Part shown: piece after piece, positions 26,250-36,208 of the stretch
How the letters are laid out: the number at the start of each line of letters is the position of its first letter
Numbering within the stretch: the stretch's first letter is position 1
Translations under genes and position numbers: made by a program
The notes under the pieces: model-generated
The model's input: only the letters and a program-made list of their open reading frames with translations
Database searches by the model: none
What the model was told of the DNA's origin: nothing
Source of the DNA: Pseudomonas viridiflava
GTDB lineage: Bacteria > Pseudomonadota > Gammaproteobacteria > Pseudomonadales > Pseudomonadaceae
DNA: 64,000 nucleotides
Assembly (NCBI RefSeq): GCF_900585905.1
Contig: NZ_UTVH01000016.1
Coordinates: 213,771 to 277,770 of the forward strand
Reading direction: 5' to 3'

Positions 26250-27812
26250 TCAAAGGTGCACGACTGCCATGTCCAGGCGCGGGTAATCCCCGTCACTCTG
26301 CTCATTTTTGGGCGGAACATGGAAGGTCTTGATCAACTTGTCGCCCTGCAGGGTTTCCAGATGGATGTCGAATCCCCACAACCGGTGCAAGTGTTTGAGC
26401 ACCTCGTCGGTAGAGCCGCCAAGTGGTTTGCGGTCGTGTTGTTGATGGCGCAACGTCAACGAGCGGTCGCCGCGCCGATCGATGCTGTAAATCTGCACGT
26501 TGGGCTCACGATTGCCGAGGTTGTATTGCGCAGCCAGGGTTTCGCGGATGAATTGGTAACCGGGCTCGTCATGAATGGCAGGCACTACCAGGTCTTCTTT
26601 CTGATCATCATCGAGAATGCTGAACAGCTTCAGGTCGCGAATCACCTTGGGCGACAGGTACTGCAGGATGAAGCTTTCGTCCTTGAAACTGCTCATGGCG
26701 AATTTCACCGCAGTCAGCCAGTCTGTGCCGGCGATGTCCGGGAACCAGCGCCGATCTTCGTCCGTAGGTTCTTCACACATGCGGCGGATGTCGCGGTACA
26801 TCGCGAAACCCAGGGTGTAGGGATTGATTCCGTTGTAGTACGGGCTGTCAAAGGCTGGCTGGAAGATCACGCTGGTGTGCGACGTCAGAAACTCCATCAT
26901 GAAGCCGTCGGTGACCAGCCCCTCGTCGTACAGGTCGTTCATCAGGGTGTAGTGCCAGAACGTGGCCCAGCCTTCATTCATCACCTGAGTCTGGCGTTGA
27001 GGGTAGAAATACTGCGCTATCTTGCGCACGATGCGCACCACTTCGCGCTGCCAGGGTTCTAGCAGGGGCGCATGTTTCTCGATGAAATAGAGAATGTTTT
27101 CCTGCGGTTCCGTTGGGAAGCGAGCGTTGTCTTCCTTGTTGTTCTTGTCGGCATTTTTCGGGATCGTGCGCCAAAGATCGTTGATCTGCTTCTGTAAATG
27201 CTCCTCACGATCTTTTTGCCGACGCCGTTCCTCTTCGGCGGAAATCGGGTAGGGCCGTTTGTAGCGGTCGACGCCGTAGCTCATCAATGCGTGGCAGGAG
27301 TCCAGCAGATCCTCGACTGCATCAATGCCGTGGCGCTCTTCGCACTGCATGATGTACTGCTTGGCAAACACCAGGTAATCAATGATCGAGCTGGCATCGG
27401 TCCAGGTGCGGAACAGGTAGTTCCCCTTGAAGAAGCTGTTGTGGCCATAGCAGGCGTGAGCCACCACCAGCGCCTGCATGCAAATCGTGTTTTCTTCCAT
27501 CAGGTAAGCGATGCACGGGTCTGAGTTGATGACGATTTCATACGCCAGCCCCATCTGACCGCGGCTGTAGGATTTCTCAGTGCTGAGGAAGTGTTTGCCG
27601 TAGGACCAATGGTGATAGCCCAAAGGCATGCCCACCGAGGCGTAGGCGTCCATCATCTGTTCGGCGGTGATCACTTCTATCTGATTGGGGTAGGTATCCA
27701 GCGCGTAACGCTCGGCGATACGGCCGATTTCCCGGTCATAGGCCTGGATAAGTTCGAACGTCCACTCGGAACCCGTGGAGAGGGGCTGGCGTTTCTGCTC
27801 TCTAGCGGTCAT
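26250..27812 (-). CDS. SpoVR family protein (YcgB-like)
   Basis: 520 residues of the SpoVR/YcgB family, named from a Bacillus spore-cortex gene; its molecular role is unknown. Characteristic segments: [29 protein letters not shown] [34 protein letters not shown] and [18 protein letters not shown] 27812 overlaps the stop of the DUF444 gene by 4 bases (ATGA), so the two are translationally coupled. It is the last gene of the prkA-yeaH-spoVR block, which occurs together in many proteobacteria and is linked to stationary phase and nutrient stress. Confidence 0.93.
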   Translation of the reverse strand: MTAREQKRQPLSTGSEWTFELIQAYDREIGRIAERYALDTYPNQIEVITAEQMMDAYASVGMPLGYHHWSYGKHFLSTEKSYSRGQMGLAYEIVINSDPCIAYLMEENTICMQALVVAHACYGHNSFFKGNYLFRTWTDASSIIDYLVFAKQYIMQCEERHGIDAVEDLLDSCHALMSYGVDRYKRPYPISAEEERRRQKDREEHLQKQINDLWRTIPKNADKNNKEDNARFPTEPQENILYFIEKHAPLLEPWQREVVRIVRKIAQYFYPQRQTQVMNEGWATFWHYTLMNDLYDEGLVTDGFMMEFLTSHTSVIFQPAFDSPYYNGINPYTLGFAMYRDIRRMCEEPTDEDRRWFPDIAGTDWLTAVKFAMSSFKDESFILQYLSPKVIRDLKLFSILDDDQKEDLVVPAIHDEPGYQFIRETLAAQYNLGNREPNVQIYSIDRRGDRSLTLRHQQHDRKPLGGSTDEVLKHLHRLWGFDIHLETLQGDKLIKTFHVPPKNEQSDGDYPRLDMAVVHL

Positions 27813-29077
27813 GTCACTAACCTGCGCTGGAAGAGTTCACGGAATACCGGATAGATATCTCCGGCGGAGACCAGCTGCTGCTGGGCGAAGGTGTCGGCAA
27901 AGGCCTCGCCGATACGCTCGTATTCAAACCACAGCGCCTGATGTTCGCGCGGCGTGATTTCCACGTAGGTGTAGTACTGCACGAACGGCATGATCTGCTT
28001 GACCAGAATATCGCGGCAGATCGGCGAGTCGTCATTCCAGTTGTCGCCATCCGACGCCTGGGCCGCGTAGATATTCCACTCGTTGGTGGGGTAGCGCTCG
28101 GCCATGATTTCCTGCATCAGTTTCAAGGCGCTGGACACGATGGTGCCGCCGGTTTCCCGCGAGTAAAAGAATTCCTCTTCGTCGACCTCCCGGGCGCTGG
28201 TGTGGTGACGGATGAACACCACTTCGATCTTGTCGTAGTTTCGCTTCAAAAACAGATACAGCAAGATGAAGAAACGCTTGGCAATGTCCTTGGTGGCTTG
28301 GGTCATGGACCCGGAAACGTCCATCAGGCAGAACATCACCGCTTTGGAGCTGGGATTGGGTTGCTTGACCAGCAGGTTGTATTTGAGGTCAAACGTGTCG
28401 AGATAGGGCACCCGCCTGATCCGCGCCTTGAGCCGCTCGATTTCTACGTCCAGGGCCTGAATGTCGCCGAAGTTGTCCGGTTCTTCGCGCTTTAGCCGCT
28501 CACTTTCGCTTATTGCTTCCCTGAGTTTGGCTCTGCTGCTGCCCGACAGCGCGATGCGCCGGGCATGGGCTGAGCGCAGGGTGCGAATGATATTGATGCG
28601 TGACGGATTGCCCTCGTTGCTGATGCCTGCGCGCACCGTCTTGAAGGTGTCAGTGCCGCTCAGGTTGCGTTTGACCAGGTTGGGCAATTCCAGGTCCTCG
28701 AACATGAACTCGAGAAACTCCTCCTGGGTGATCTGGAACGAGAACTCGTCCATGCCCTCGCCGGAATTGCTCGCCTTGCCAGGGCCTTTGCCGCCACCGC
28801 CCTGGGGCCTGGCGATGTGCTCGCCGCTGGTGAACTCTTTGTTGCCGGGATGGACAACGGTCTGCTTGCCGCCCCGCCCGTGATGCAGCACCGGCTCGTC
28901 GATGTCACGACCGGGAATACTGATCTGCTCACCGTGCTCCATATCGGTGATGGAGCGGCGGCTGACGGCTTCTTCGACTGCTTTTTTGATGTGATCACGG
29001 TAACGGCGCAAAAAGCGCTGCCGATTTACCGTGCTCTTGTTCTTGCCATTGAGACGTCGGTCGATCACATAGCTCAT
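27809..29077 (-). CDS. yeaH: DUF444 (YeaH) von Willebrand-type protein
   Basis: 422 residues from ATG 29077, which has GGAGGG 9 bases upstream and gives the usual [16 protein letters not shown]-terminal half is a vWA-like domain with the MIDAS motif DVSGSM and later Thr/Asp residues. The middle contains many charged helices and a glycine-rich stretch ([17 protein letters not shown]). In enterobacteria the partner kinase YeaG (PrkA) is co-expressed. Overlaps the SpoVR gene. Partner or substrate not known. Confidence 0.93.
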   Translation of the reverse strand: MSYVIDRRLNGKNKSTVNRQRFLRRYRDHIKKAVEEAVSRRSITDMEHGEQISIPGRDIDEPVLHHGRGGKQTVVHPGNKEFTSGEHIARPQGGGGKGPGKASNSGEGMDEFSFQITQEEFLEFMFEDLELPNLVKRNLSGTDTFKTVRAGISNEGNPSRINIIRTLRSAHARRIALSGSSRAKLREAISESERLKREEPDNFGDIQALDVEIERLKARIRRVPYLDTFDLKYNLLVKQPNPSSKAVMFCLMDVSGSMTQATKDIAKRFFILLYLFLKRNYDKIEVVFIRHHTSAREVDEEEFFYSRETGGTIVSSALKLMQEIMAERYPTNEWNIYAAQASDGDNWNDDSPICRDILVKQIMPFVQYYTYVEITPREHQALWFEYERIGEAFADTFAQQQLVSAGDIYPVFRELFQRRLVT

Positions 29078-29106
29078 AGGTGGCCCTCCGGGCAGCTTCA
29101 CGTTGT

Positions 29107-29193
29107 GAGCTGCAAGCTGCAAGTAGAAGCTTCCCGGGATATTCGGTTTACACGCCTCTTTCTTGCAGCTTGTAGCTAGAAGCTCGCAGCTGT
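29107..29193. repeat. REP-like dyad with AAGCTGCAAG motif
   Basis: GAGCTGCAAGCTGCAAGTAG near 29107-29126 and the inverted TTCTTGCAGCTTGTAGCTAG near 29160-29179 form a loose inverted repeat between yeaH and prkA. A similar element lies after argC (59239-59300). Of a different family from the GTAGGAGC repeats. Confidence 0.55.
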
Positions 29194-29197
29194 TGCT

Positions 29198-31120
29198 CTA
29201 CTGCGATTTGCGGACCCGTAGGTACCATTCGGAAAGAAGCCGAACCTGTTTGTCGGTGTAACCCCGCTCGACCATCCTGGTGACGAAGTCGTTGTGTTTC
29301 TGTTGATCCTCCTTGCTCGCTTTGGCATTGAAACTGATGACCGGCAGCAGGTCCTCGGTGTTGGAGAACATTTTCTTCTCGATCACCACGCGCAGTTTTT
29401 CGTAGCTGAGCCAGGTCGGGTTTTTGCCATTGTTGTTGGCACGGGCCCGCAATACAAAGTTGACGATTTCGTTGCGGAAATCCTTTGGATTGCTGATGCC
29501 GGCCGGTTTCTCGATTTTCTCCAGTTCTTCGTTGAGCGCCACGCGGTTGAGGATTTCTCCGGTTTCCGGGTCGCGGTACTCCTGATCCTGAATCCAGAAG
29601 TCGGCGTACAGCACGTAGCGATCAAAAATGTTCTGCCCGTACTCGCTGTAGGATTCCAGATAGGCCGTCTGGATTTCCTTGCCGATGAACTCGATGTAAC
29701 GCGGCGCCAGGTATTCCTTGATGAAGCGCAGATAGCGCTCGCGGGTTTCGGCCTGGAACTGCTCCTGCTCGATCTGCTGCTCCAGCACATACAGCAGATG
29801 AACCGGGTTGGCGGCGATTTCGTGCGGGTCGAAGTTGAAGACCTTGGACAGGATCTTGAAGGCGAAGCGTGTCGACAGGCCATTCATGCCCTCGTCCACA
29901 CCGGCGCTGTCGCGGTATTCCTGAATCGACTTGGCCTTGGGGTCGGTGTCCTTCAGGTTCTCGCCATCGTAGACGCGCATCTTCGAATAGATGTTGGAGT
30001 TATCCGGCTCCTTGAGGCGCGACAGGGTGGTGAACTGGGCGAGCATTTTCAGCGTGTCGGGTGCGCAGTGGGCCTTGGACAGGGAGCTGTTGAACAACAG
30101 CTTGTCGTAAATCTTGATCTCATCGCTCACACGCAGGCAGTACGGCACCTTGACGATGTAGATCCGGTCGATGAAGGCTTCGTTGTTCTTGTTGTTGCGG
30201 AAGCTGTGCCATTCCGATTCGTTGGAGTGGGCCAGCAGAATCCCGGTGAACGGGATAGCCCCCAGGCCTTCGGTGCTGTTGTAGTTGCCTTCCTGAGTGG
30301 CGGTGAGCAGAGGATGCAGCACCTTGATCGGCGCTTTGAACATCTCGACGAATTCCATCAGGCCCTGGTTGGCCCGGCACAGTGCGCCTGAGTAGCTATA
30401 GGCGTCGGCATCGTTCTGCGGGTATTCCTCCAGCTTGCGAATGTCCACCTTGCCGACCAGCGCGGAAATATCCTGGTTGTTCTCATCGCCGGGCTCGGTC
30501 TTGGCTACTGCAATCTGGTTGAGAATCGAAGGGTAGAGTTTGACCACTTTGAACTGGCTGATATCACCGCCAAATTCAGCCAGCCGCTTGGTCGCCCAGG
30601 GCGACATGATGGTGCTCAGGTAGCGGCGGGGGATGCCGAAGTCTTCTTCTAGGATGGCGCCGTCTTCGGTGGCGTTGAACAGCCCCAGGGGGGATTCAAA
30701 AACCGGTGACCCCTTGATGGCGTAGAAGGGGACCTTCTCGATCAGCTGTTTGAGTTTTTCAGCCAGCGATGACTTGCCGCCACCGACCGGACCAAGCAGG
30801 TAAAGAATCTGTTTCTTCTCTTCCAGGCCCTGAGCGGCGTGGCGGAAGTAGGACACGATCTGGTCAATGCATTCTTCCATCCCATGGAAGTCGGCAAAGG
30901 CGGGATAACGGCGAATGACCTTGTTGGAAAATATCCGCGACAGCCTTGAGTTGGTCGAGGTGTCGACCAGTTCCGGCTCGCCGATAGCCAGCAAAAGTCG
31001 TTCTGCCGCCGACGCGTAGGCGCTGCGGTCCTGCTTACAGAGCTCAAGATACTCCTGTAGGGAGAGCTCCTCCTGCCGTGTCGATTCAAAGCGTTGTTGG
31101 AAGTGGCTAAAAATACTCAT
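29198..31120 (-). CDS. prkA: PrkA serine protein kinase / AAA protein
   Basis: 640 residues from ATG 31120 (GAGGTG upstream gives MSIFSHFQQRFESTRQEE, the normal N-terminus). The AAA part has Walker A GPVGGGKS at residues 110-117 and Walker B-like LLAHSNESEW; the C-terminal half is the PrkA kinase-like domain. PrkA/YeaG is a serine kinase or Lon-like ATPase implicated in nutrient stress; which activity dominates is debated. Downstream yeaH starts about 120 bases further with a REP-like dyad between, so expression may be partly separated. Confidence 0.93.
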   Translation of the reverse strand: MSIFSHFQQRFESTRQEELSLQEYLELCKQDRSAYASAAERLLLAIGEPELVDTSTNSRLSRIFSNKVIRRYPAFADFHGMEECIDQIVSYFRHAAQGLEEKKQILYLLGPVGGGKSSLAEKLKQLIEKVPFYAIKGSPVFESPLGLFNATEDGAILEEDFGIPRRYLSTIMSPWATKRLAEFGGDISQFKVVKLYPSILNQIAVAKTEPGDENNQDISALVGKVDIRKLEEYPQNDADAYSYSGALCRANQGLMEFVEMFKAPIKVLHPLLTATQEGNYNSTEGLGAIPFTGILLAHSNESEWHSFRNNKNNEAFIDRIYIVKVPYCLRVSDEIKIYDKLLFNSSLSKAHCAPDTLKMLAQFTTLSRLKEPDNSNIYSKMRVYDGENLKDTDPKAKSIQEYRDSAGVDEGMNGLSTRFAFKILSKVFNFDPHEIAANPVHLLYVLEQQIEQEQFQAETRERYLRFIKEYLAPRYIEFIGKEIQTAYLESYSEYGQNIFDRYVLYADFWIQDQEYRDPETGEILNRVALNEELEKIEKPAGISNPKDFRNEIVNFVLRARANNNGKNPTWLSYEKLRVVIEKKMFSNTEDLLPVISFNAKASKEDQQKHNDFVTRMVERGYTDKQVRLLSEWYLRVRKSQ

Positions 31121-31403
31121 GACGTCACCTCGCTCGATACGTAGAGCCGGCGGCGGATCGTCAGTCGATGTTGGCAGCACCCGGGAAACGAATGCAGTTG
31201 ACCCCCCAAACACCTGAAAGTAGCTACCGATGACCCACGCGCCGGTGTACCGGCTCTCCCCTGATTTCGGATGGCCTGAAATCAAGGATAGTTGGTAATC
31301 GCGAAGATAAAGAAGGGATGTGCAGAAAGACGGGCTGACCGTCCGTCAGTTAGGGCGCGAGCCCGCGCAGTACGCGGGATCGCCGGGGAGAAAAAATTTT
31401 CCT

Positions 31404-31724
31404 TCAGCCTTGCGCGGTTTGGGCCGGATAGGTCGCACGCCACAGTTCAAAGCCGCCATCCAGGCTGTACACATCTGAAAAGCCCTGGTTGACCAGGTAG
31501 GCTGCTGCGCTCTGGCTGGAATTGCCGTGGTAACAGACGACTACCACTGGTTTATCCAGATCAGCCTCGCGAATGAAATCTGCCAGCGAATGGTTGTCCA
31601 GGTGCTGGGAGTTCGGGATGTGATTACTGGCAAACGTCTGCGGATCGCGCACATCCACCAGCACCGCACCTTGCTCGCGCAGGGCTAGAGCCTGTTCTGG
31701 GGGGATGCGTTTGAAGTCGGTCAT
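31404..31724 (-). CDS. glpE: Thiosulfate sulfurtransferase GlpE
   Basis: Single-domain rhodanese of 106 residues that moves sulfur from thiosulfate to cyanide or thioredoxin. Active site Cys64 in [10 protein letters not shown]-terminal [18 protein letters not shown] and the end GGFELWRA are family patterns. ATG 31724 overlaps the end of apaH by 4 bases. Last gene in a leftward chain lptD-surA-pdxA-rsmA-apaG-apaH-glpE. Confidence 0.95.
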   Translation of the reverse strand: MTDFKRIPPEQALALREQGAVLVDVRDPQTFASNHIPNSQHLDNHSLADFIREADLDKPVVVVCYHGNSSQSAAAYLVNQGFSDVYSLDGGFELWRATYPAQTAQG

Positions 31725-32599
31725 GGTTGGCTCCTCTGTGAATTGTGCAGGATCTTGCGGGGCGCGCCTGATTGCGCATAGCCGTGTTCATCGCAGTCGC
31801 ACAAATGCCGTTCGAATGTGTCGACGTTGATCATGGTCATGGCGGCTCCCCATACGCAACCGGTGTCCAGCGCATACACGCCAGGCTCCTCGCAGCGGCC
31901 TTCAAGGGCTGCCCAGTGGCCGAAAATGATTTTCACATCGCGGGTCTTGCGCTCCTTGTGCTGAAACCAGGGGGCGTAGCCGGGGAGGGCGGTCTCGATA
32001 CCTTCCTTGCCCTTGAGGTCGAGCTTGCCGTCACTGGTGCAGAAGCGCATGCGGGTAAAGTAGTTGGTGATCACCCGCAGGCGGGTGACGCCCTGCAGGT
32101 CACTGTCCCATTTGTTCGGCTCGTTGCCGTACATGCCATCCAGAAACGCCTGACAGCGCGCGTCGTCCTGCAGGGCGGATTCAACTTCAGCGGCGCATTT
32201 CAGGGCCTTCTTCAGTGACCATTGCGGCGGGATGCCTGCGTGGACCATGACCAGATTGCGTTCGGGGTCATGGTGCAGCAGCTTCTGCTGGCGTATCCAG
32301 TGCAACAGATCGGCACAGTCGGGTGCGTCGATGATTTCACGCAACGTATCGCCTTTCTTCAGCCGCTCGACATTGCGCGCCGCTGCCAGCAAGTGCAGGT
32401 CGTGGTTGCCCAGCACGCAGGTCAGCGAATGACGAATGCTGTAGAGAAAACGCAGGGTTTCCAGCGATTGTGGACCACGGTTGACCAGATCGCCCACCAG
32501 CCACAGCCGGTCGCGGGCGGGGTCGAAATGGACGTGCTCAAGCAAGCATTGCAACGGTTCCAGACAGCCTTGCAGGTCACCAACGGCGTACACCGCCAT
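31721..32599 (-). CDS. apaH: Symmetrical Ap4A hydrolase ApaH
   Basis: Hydrolyses diadenosine tetraphosphate to two ADP and also removes Np4 caps from RNA 5' ends. 292 residues; the metallophosphoesterase motifs [14 protein letters not shown] and LGNHDLHLL are intact. The start codon overlaps the apaG stop by one base, so both are translated in a coupled way. The C-terminus is a little longer than in E. coli (280 residues). Confidence 0.96.
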   Translation of the reverse strand: MAVYAVGDLQGCLEPLQCLLEHVHFDPARDRLWLVGDLVNRGPQSLETLRFLYSIRHSLTCVLGNHDLHLLAAARNVERLKKGDTLREIIDAPDCADLLHWIRQQKLLHHDPERNLVMVHAGIPPQWSLKKALKCAAEVESALQDDARCQAFLDGMYGNEPNKWDSDLQGVTRLRVITNYFTRMRFCTSDGKLDLKGKEGIETALPGYAPWFQHKERKTRDVKIIFGHWAALEGRCEEPGVYALDTGCVWGAAMTMINVDTFERHLCDCDEHGYAQSGAPRKILHNSQRSQP

Positions 32600-32979
32600 C
32601 AGTGCAGAGACCCCGGTACCGCCAGGCGGAACGGAGCAATGATGGCGTTGAAACGTTTGCCATCCTCGGCAAGCATCTGATAAGTCCCTTGCATGTTGCC
32701 GACCTTTGTCATCATGACGGTGCCACTGCTGTAGGTGTGGCTCTTGCCCACCTGAATCAAAGGTTGCTGGCCTACGACACCTTCGCCGCTCACTTCTTCG
32801 ACCTTGCCGTTGCCATCGGTGATCACCCAGTGGCGTGTCAGCAGCTTGGCAGGGAGTTCACCGTTGTTGTGCACGGTAACGGTGTAGGCGAACGCATAGC
32901 GGTCCTGCTCGGGTTGCGATTGCTCCGCCAAAAAGCGGGTGACGACGCTGACGTCGACCTGATATCGGGAATCGGACAT
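32599..32979 (-). CDS. apaG: ApaG protein
   Basis: 126 residues, beta-sandwich (fibronectin-III-like) protein of unknown biochemical role, widely linked to apaH and rsmA. Pattern [30 protein letters not shown] and the GSHTYSSG-like [11 protein letters not shown] segment are visible. A 111-base gap lies between it and rsmA, in contrast with the overlaps elsewhere in this operon, so a secondary promoter or terminator may lie at 32980-33090. Confidence 0.95.
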   Translation of the reverse strand: MSDSRYQVDVSVVTRFLAEQSQPEQDRYAFAYTVTVHNNGELPAKLLTRHWVITDGNGKVEEVSGEGVVGQQPLIQVGKSHTYSSGTVMMTKVGNMQGTYQMLAEDGKRFNAIIAPFRLAVPGSLH

Positions 32980-33090
32980 GCAGTGGGCCTTGGAAACGAT
33001 TGCGGGTAAACCGGAGAGCCCGGTCCAGTCAGTCTAGGACATGTGGACGAGATGACCAATCGGCCGTCGGTCGTCCGCATGCCCCCAGGA

Positions 33091-33897
33091 TCAGGTTGCG
33101 GCGGGCTTGTCGCTGAGTTTGTCGGCCAGTCTTACAAAAGCTGCAAGATCCAGCTGCTCCGGACGGAGGCTGCCATCCACGCCAGCGGCTTCGATGTCAT
33201 CGCTGTCGAGCAGTAATTTGAGGGTATTGCGCAGGGTCTTGCGGCGTTGATTGAAGGCTTCGCGAACAACGCGCTCCAGCAGGCGATGATCCTTCGCCGG
33301 GTGTGGCAGCGTTGCGTGCGGGACCAGACGAACAATCGCGGAATCCACCTTGGGCGGCGGATTGAACGCCCCAGGGCCGACGTTGAACAGGTATTCGACC
33401 CGGCAGTGGTACTGAACCATGATCGACAGGCGGCCATAGTCGCCACCGCCAGGGCCCGCCGCCATGCGCTGGACCACTTCCTTCTGCAGCATGAAGTGCA
33501 TGTCGCGGATCAGGCCTGCGTTCTGCAGCAGATGGAAGATCAACGGTGTGGAGATGTTGTAAGGCAAATTGCCGACCACACGCAGGCTGTTGGCCGCAGC
33601 GCCCAGACTGGTGAAGTCGAACTTCAGGGCATCGCCCTGGTGCAGATTGAAGTTGGCCTTGTTGCCAAACTGGTGGATCAGGATCGGGATCAGATCCTTG
33701 TCCAGCTCGACCACGTCAAGTTGCGCGCCGCTGCCCAGCAGACCTTGGGTCAGTGCGCCCTGGCCCGGTCCGATTTCCAGCAGGCGGTCTTCCGGGCGGG
33801 CATGGATCGCGCGCAGGATTTTGTCGATTACGCCGGCGTCATGCAGGAAGTTTTGTCCAAAACGCTTGCGCGCCTTGTGTTGAAATTGCTCGGTCAT
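33091..33897 (-). CDS. rsmA: 16S rRNA dimethyladenosine transferase RsmA (KsgA)
   Basis: Dimethylates A1518 and A1519 in 16S rRNA. 268 residues. SAM-binding motifs: [21 protein letters not shown], and the catalytic NLPYNIS. Start ATG 33897 overlaps the pdxA stop by 4 bases. Standard member of the surA-pdxA-rsmA-apaGH operon of gammaproteobacteria. The symbol follows current usage; the older name is ksgA. Confidence 0.97.
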   Translation of the reverse strand: MTEQFQHKARKRFGQNFLHDAGVIDKILRAIHARPEDRLLEIGPGQGALTQGLLGSGAQLDVVELDKDLIPILIHQFGNKANFNLHQGDALKFDFTSLGAAANSLRVVGNLPYNISTPLIFHLLQNAGLIRDMHFMLQKEVVQRMAAGPGGGDYGRLSIMVQYHCRVEYLFNVGPGAFNPPPKVDSAIVRLVPHATLPHPAKDHRLLERVVREAFNQRRKTLRNTLKLLLDSDDIEAAGVDGSLRPEQLDLAAFVRLADKLSDKPAAT

Positions 33898-34883
33898 GAA
33901 TGAGTCTCGGCCATCGTGTAGGCAGTTTGCAGAGCGACCTTGAGGCTGCCGGTGTCGATGGCACCGCTGCCTGCAAGGTCCAGGGCGGTGCCGTGGTCGA
34001 CTGAGGTGCGCACGATCGGCAAACCGAGCGTGACGTTGACCGCCGCGCCGAAGCCTTTGTACTTCAGCACCGGCAGGCCCTGATCGTGATACATCGCCAG
34101 CACCGCGTCGCAGTGCTCCAGATATTTGGGGGTAAACAGGGTGTCGGCGGGCAATGGGCCGCGAAGGTCGAAGCCTTCTGCGCGCAGACGCTGCAGAGCA
34201 GGTTCGATGATGTCGATTTCTTCGCGGCCCAGGTGACCACCTTCACCCGCGTGGGGGTTGAGGCCGCAGACCAGGATGCGTGGACGCGCGATACCGAACT
34301 TGTTGACCAGATCGGCGTGCAGGATACGCGTCACGCGCTCCAGGCGCTCTGCAGTGATCGCATCGGCCACTTCGCGCAAGGGCAGGTGAGTGGTGACCAG
34401 CGCCACACGAAGATCGCCCGTCGCCAGCATCATCACCACCTGCTCGGTTCCGGTCAGCTCAGCAAGAAACTCGGTGTGCCCTGAGAACGCAATGCCAGCG
34501 TCGTTGATCACGCCCTTGTGCACTGGTGCGGTGATCATTCCGGCAAAGTGGCCGTCCAGGCAGCCTTGACCGGCTCGGGTCAGCGTCTGCAGTACGAACG
34601 CGCCGTTGGCGCTGTCGAGTTGGCCAGTGACTACCGGCGCCTGCAGCGGGGTATCCCAGACATACAGGCTGCCGGCCGGGGCTGGCTCGTCGGGGAAGGC
34701 ATCTTCGCTGACCATCAGCAGCTCGACAGCCACGCCCAGTTGCGCGGCCCGCTCACAGAGCAGGTCGCGACTGGTAATGGCGATAAGCGGGTAGGGTTGT
34801 GGCTGCGCGGCGAGCAGCAGGCAGAGGTCAGGACCAATGCCAGCAGGCTCGCCGGGTGTCAGTGCGAAACGCCTGGGTTTCAC
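33894..34883 (-). CDS. pdxA: 4-hydroxythreonine-4-phosphate dehydrogenase PdxA
   Basis: NAD-dependent oxidation of 4-phosphohydroxythreonine in vitamin B6 synthesis. 329 residues. N-terminal [24 protein letters not shown] (metal His), [11 protein letters not shown] and the [15 protein letters not shown] segment with its metal-binding His are all present. Overlaps surA upstream and rsmA downstream by 4 bases each. Confidence 0.97.
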   Translation of the reverse strand: MKPRRFALTPGEPAGIGPDLCLLLAAQPQPYPLIAITSRDLLCERAAQLGVAVELLMVSEDAFPDEPAPAGSLYVWDTPLQAPVVTGQLDSANGAFVLQTLTRAGQGCLDGHFAGMITAPVHKGVINDAGIAFSGHTEFLAELTGTEQVVMMLATGDLRVALVTTHLPLREVADAITAERLERVTRILHADLVNKFGIARPRILVCGLNPHAGEGGHLGREEIDIIEPALQRLRAEGFDLRGPLPADTLFTPKYLEHCDAVLAMYHDQGLPVLKYKGFGAAVNVTLGLPIVRTSVDHGTALDLAGSGAIDTGSLKVALQTAYTMAETHS

Positions 34884-36208
34884 TGTTCGGCCTGAGCGAC
34901 GCCGGGAAGTTTGATCTCGACGTAGGCTTCGTCGCGGATCTGACGCAGCCAGTTTTGCAGCTCTTCGTCGTACTTGCGGTTGCGCAGTACCAGCAGGGCT
35001 TGCTGATCACGCGCCTGATTGGTGGCATCCGTGGCGCGACGACCAAGGACCTCCAGCACGTGCCAGCCATACTGAGTCTTGAAGGGTTTGGACAACTCGC
35101 CCTGCGGCGTGTCGTTCATGACCTGGCGGAACTCGGGGACCAGGGAGTTGGGATCCACCCAGTTCAGGTCGCCACCATTGAGGGCCGAGCCCGGGTCTTC
35201 GGAGAAGCTCTTGGCCAGCTCGGCAAAGTCTTCGCCATTCTCGATGCGCTCGTAGATCTTCTGCGCCAGACGCCTTGTCTCGTCTTCGCTGCGGATCTCG
35301 CTCGGTTTGATCAGGATATGCCGCACGTGGATTTCGTCACGCATCTGCGCCTGACCCTGACCGCCGCGCTTCTCCAGCAGCTTGAGAATGATGAAACCAC
35401 CGGGCGTGCGTGCCGGAGGGGTCACATCGCCAATGGGCATGCTGCCCAGCATGTCACCAAACGGCGGTGGCAACTGAGCTGCCTTGCGCCAGCCCATATC
35501 ACCGCCTTCCAGCGCGCTTTCGCTTGCCGAGTTAGCGATGGCGGCCTGACTGAAATCAGCCCCTTGCTTGAGCTTTTTGTACAAATCGTCAGCCTTGCGG
35601 GCTGCGGTCTGAATCTGGTCAGATGAGGCGCTGTCTGGGGTGGCGATCAGAATGTTTGCCAGGTGAAACTCCTCCGACAACTGCGCCTTGCCCAGGCCTG
35701 ACGCGAGGAAGTTTTTCACTTCCTGTTCCGACACCTGAACCCGCTCGGCCACGCGACGCTGACGCACGCGGCTGATGATCATTTCGCGACGAACCTGTTC
35801 GCGCGCCTGATCGTAGGAGAGGCCGTCGTGGGACAAGGCTGCGCGAAATTGTTCCACGCTCATGTTGTTGCGCTCGGCAATAGTGCCGATGGCCTGGTTG
35901 AGTTCTTCGTCACTGATCCGAATGCCGGCGCGATCACCCATCTGCAACTGCAGGTTTTCCAGAATCAGACGTTCCAGAACCTGCTGTTGCAACGCTTCGG
36001 CGGGAGGCACGCCCGAACCACGCTTGGCGATGGTCTGCTGAACCTCATGGACACGCTGGTCCACCTGGCTCTTCATGATCACGTCGTTATCGACGATGGC
36101 CGCCACGCTGTCCAGTTGCTGCACCGCAGCCTGCGCTGCGCTGCCCAGGAGTAACGCGCCCAGCATCAGCGGGCGCAGACAATCAGAAAGCTTGGTCTTC
36201 ACGTTCAC
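34880..36208 (-). CDS. surA: Periplasmic chaperone and peptidyl-prolyl isomerase SurA
   Basis: Helps outer-membrane proteins, including LptD, to fold. 442 residues with signal peptide (cleavage after SAAQA), an N-terminal chaperone region ([19 protein letters not shown]) and two parvulin domains (starting near residues 175 and 285; the second with [12 protein letters not shown]). Start: GTG 36208 has AAGG 5 bases upstream; GTG 36202 (MKTKLSD) is an alternative. Its start overlaps the 3' end of lptD by about 26 bases, so client and chaperone are coupled. Confidence 0.95.
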   Translation of the reverse strand: MNVKTKLSDCLRPLMLGALLLGSAAQAAVQQLDSVAAIVDNDVIMKSQVDQRVHEVQQTIAKRGSGVPPAEALQQQVLERLILENLQLQMGDRAGIRISDEELNQAIGTIAERNNMSVEQFRAALSHDGLSYDQAREQVRREMIISRVRQRRVAERVQVSEQEVKNFLASGLGKAQLSEEFHLANILIATPDSASSDQIQTAARKADDLYKKLKQGADFSQAAIANSASESALEGGDMGWRKAAQLPPPFGDMLGSMPIGDVTPPARTPGGFIILKLLEKRGGQGQAQMRDEIHVRHILIKPSEIRSEDETRRLAQKIYERIENGEDFAELAKSFSEDPGSALNGGDLNWVDPNSLVPEFRQVMNDTPQGELSKPFKTQYGWHVLEVLGRRATDATNQARDQQALLVLRNRKYDEELQNWLRQIRDEAYVEIKLPGVAQAEQ

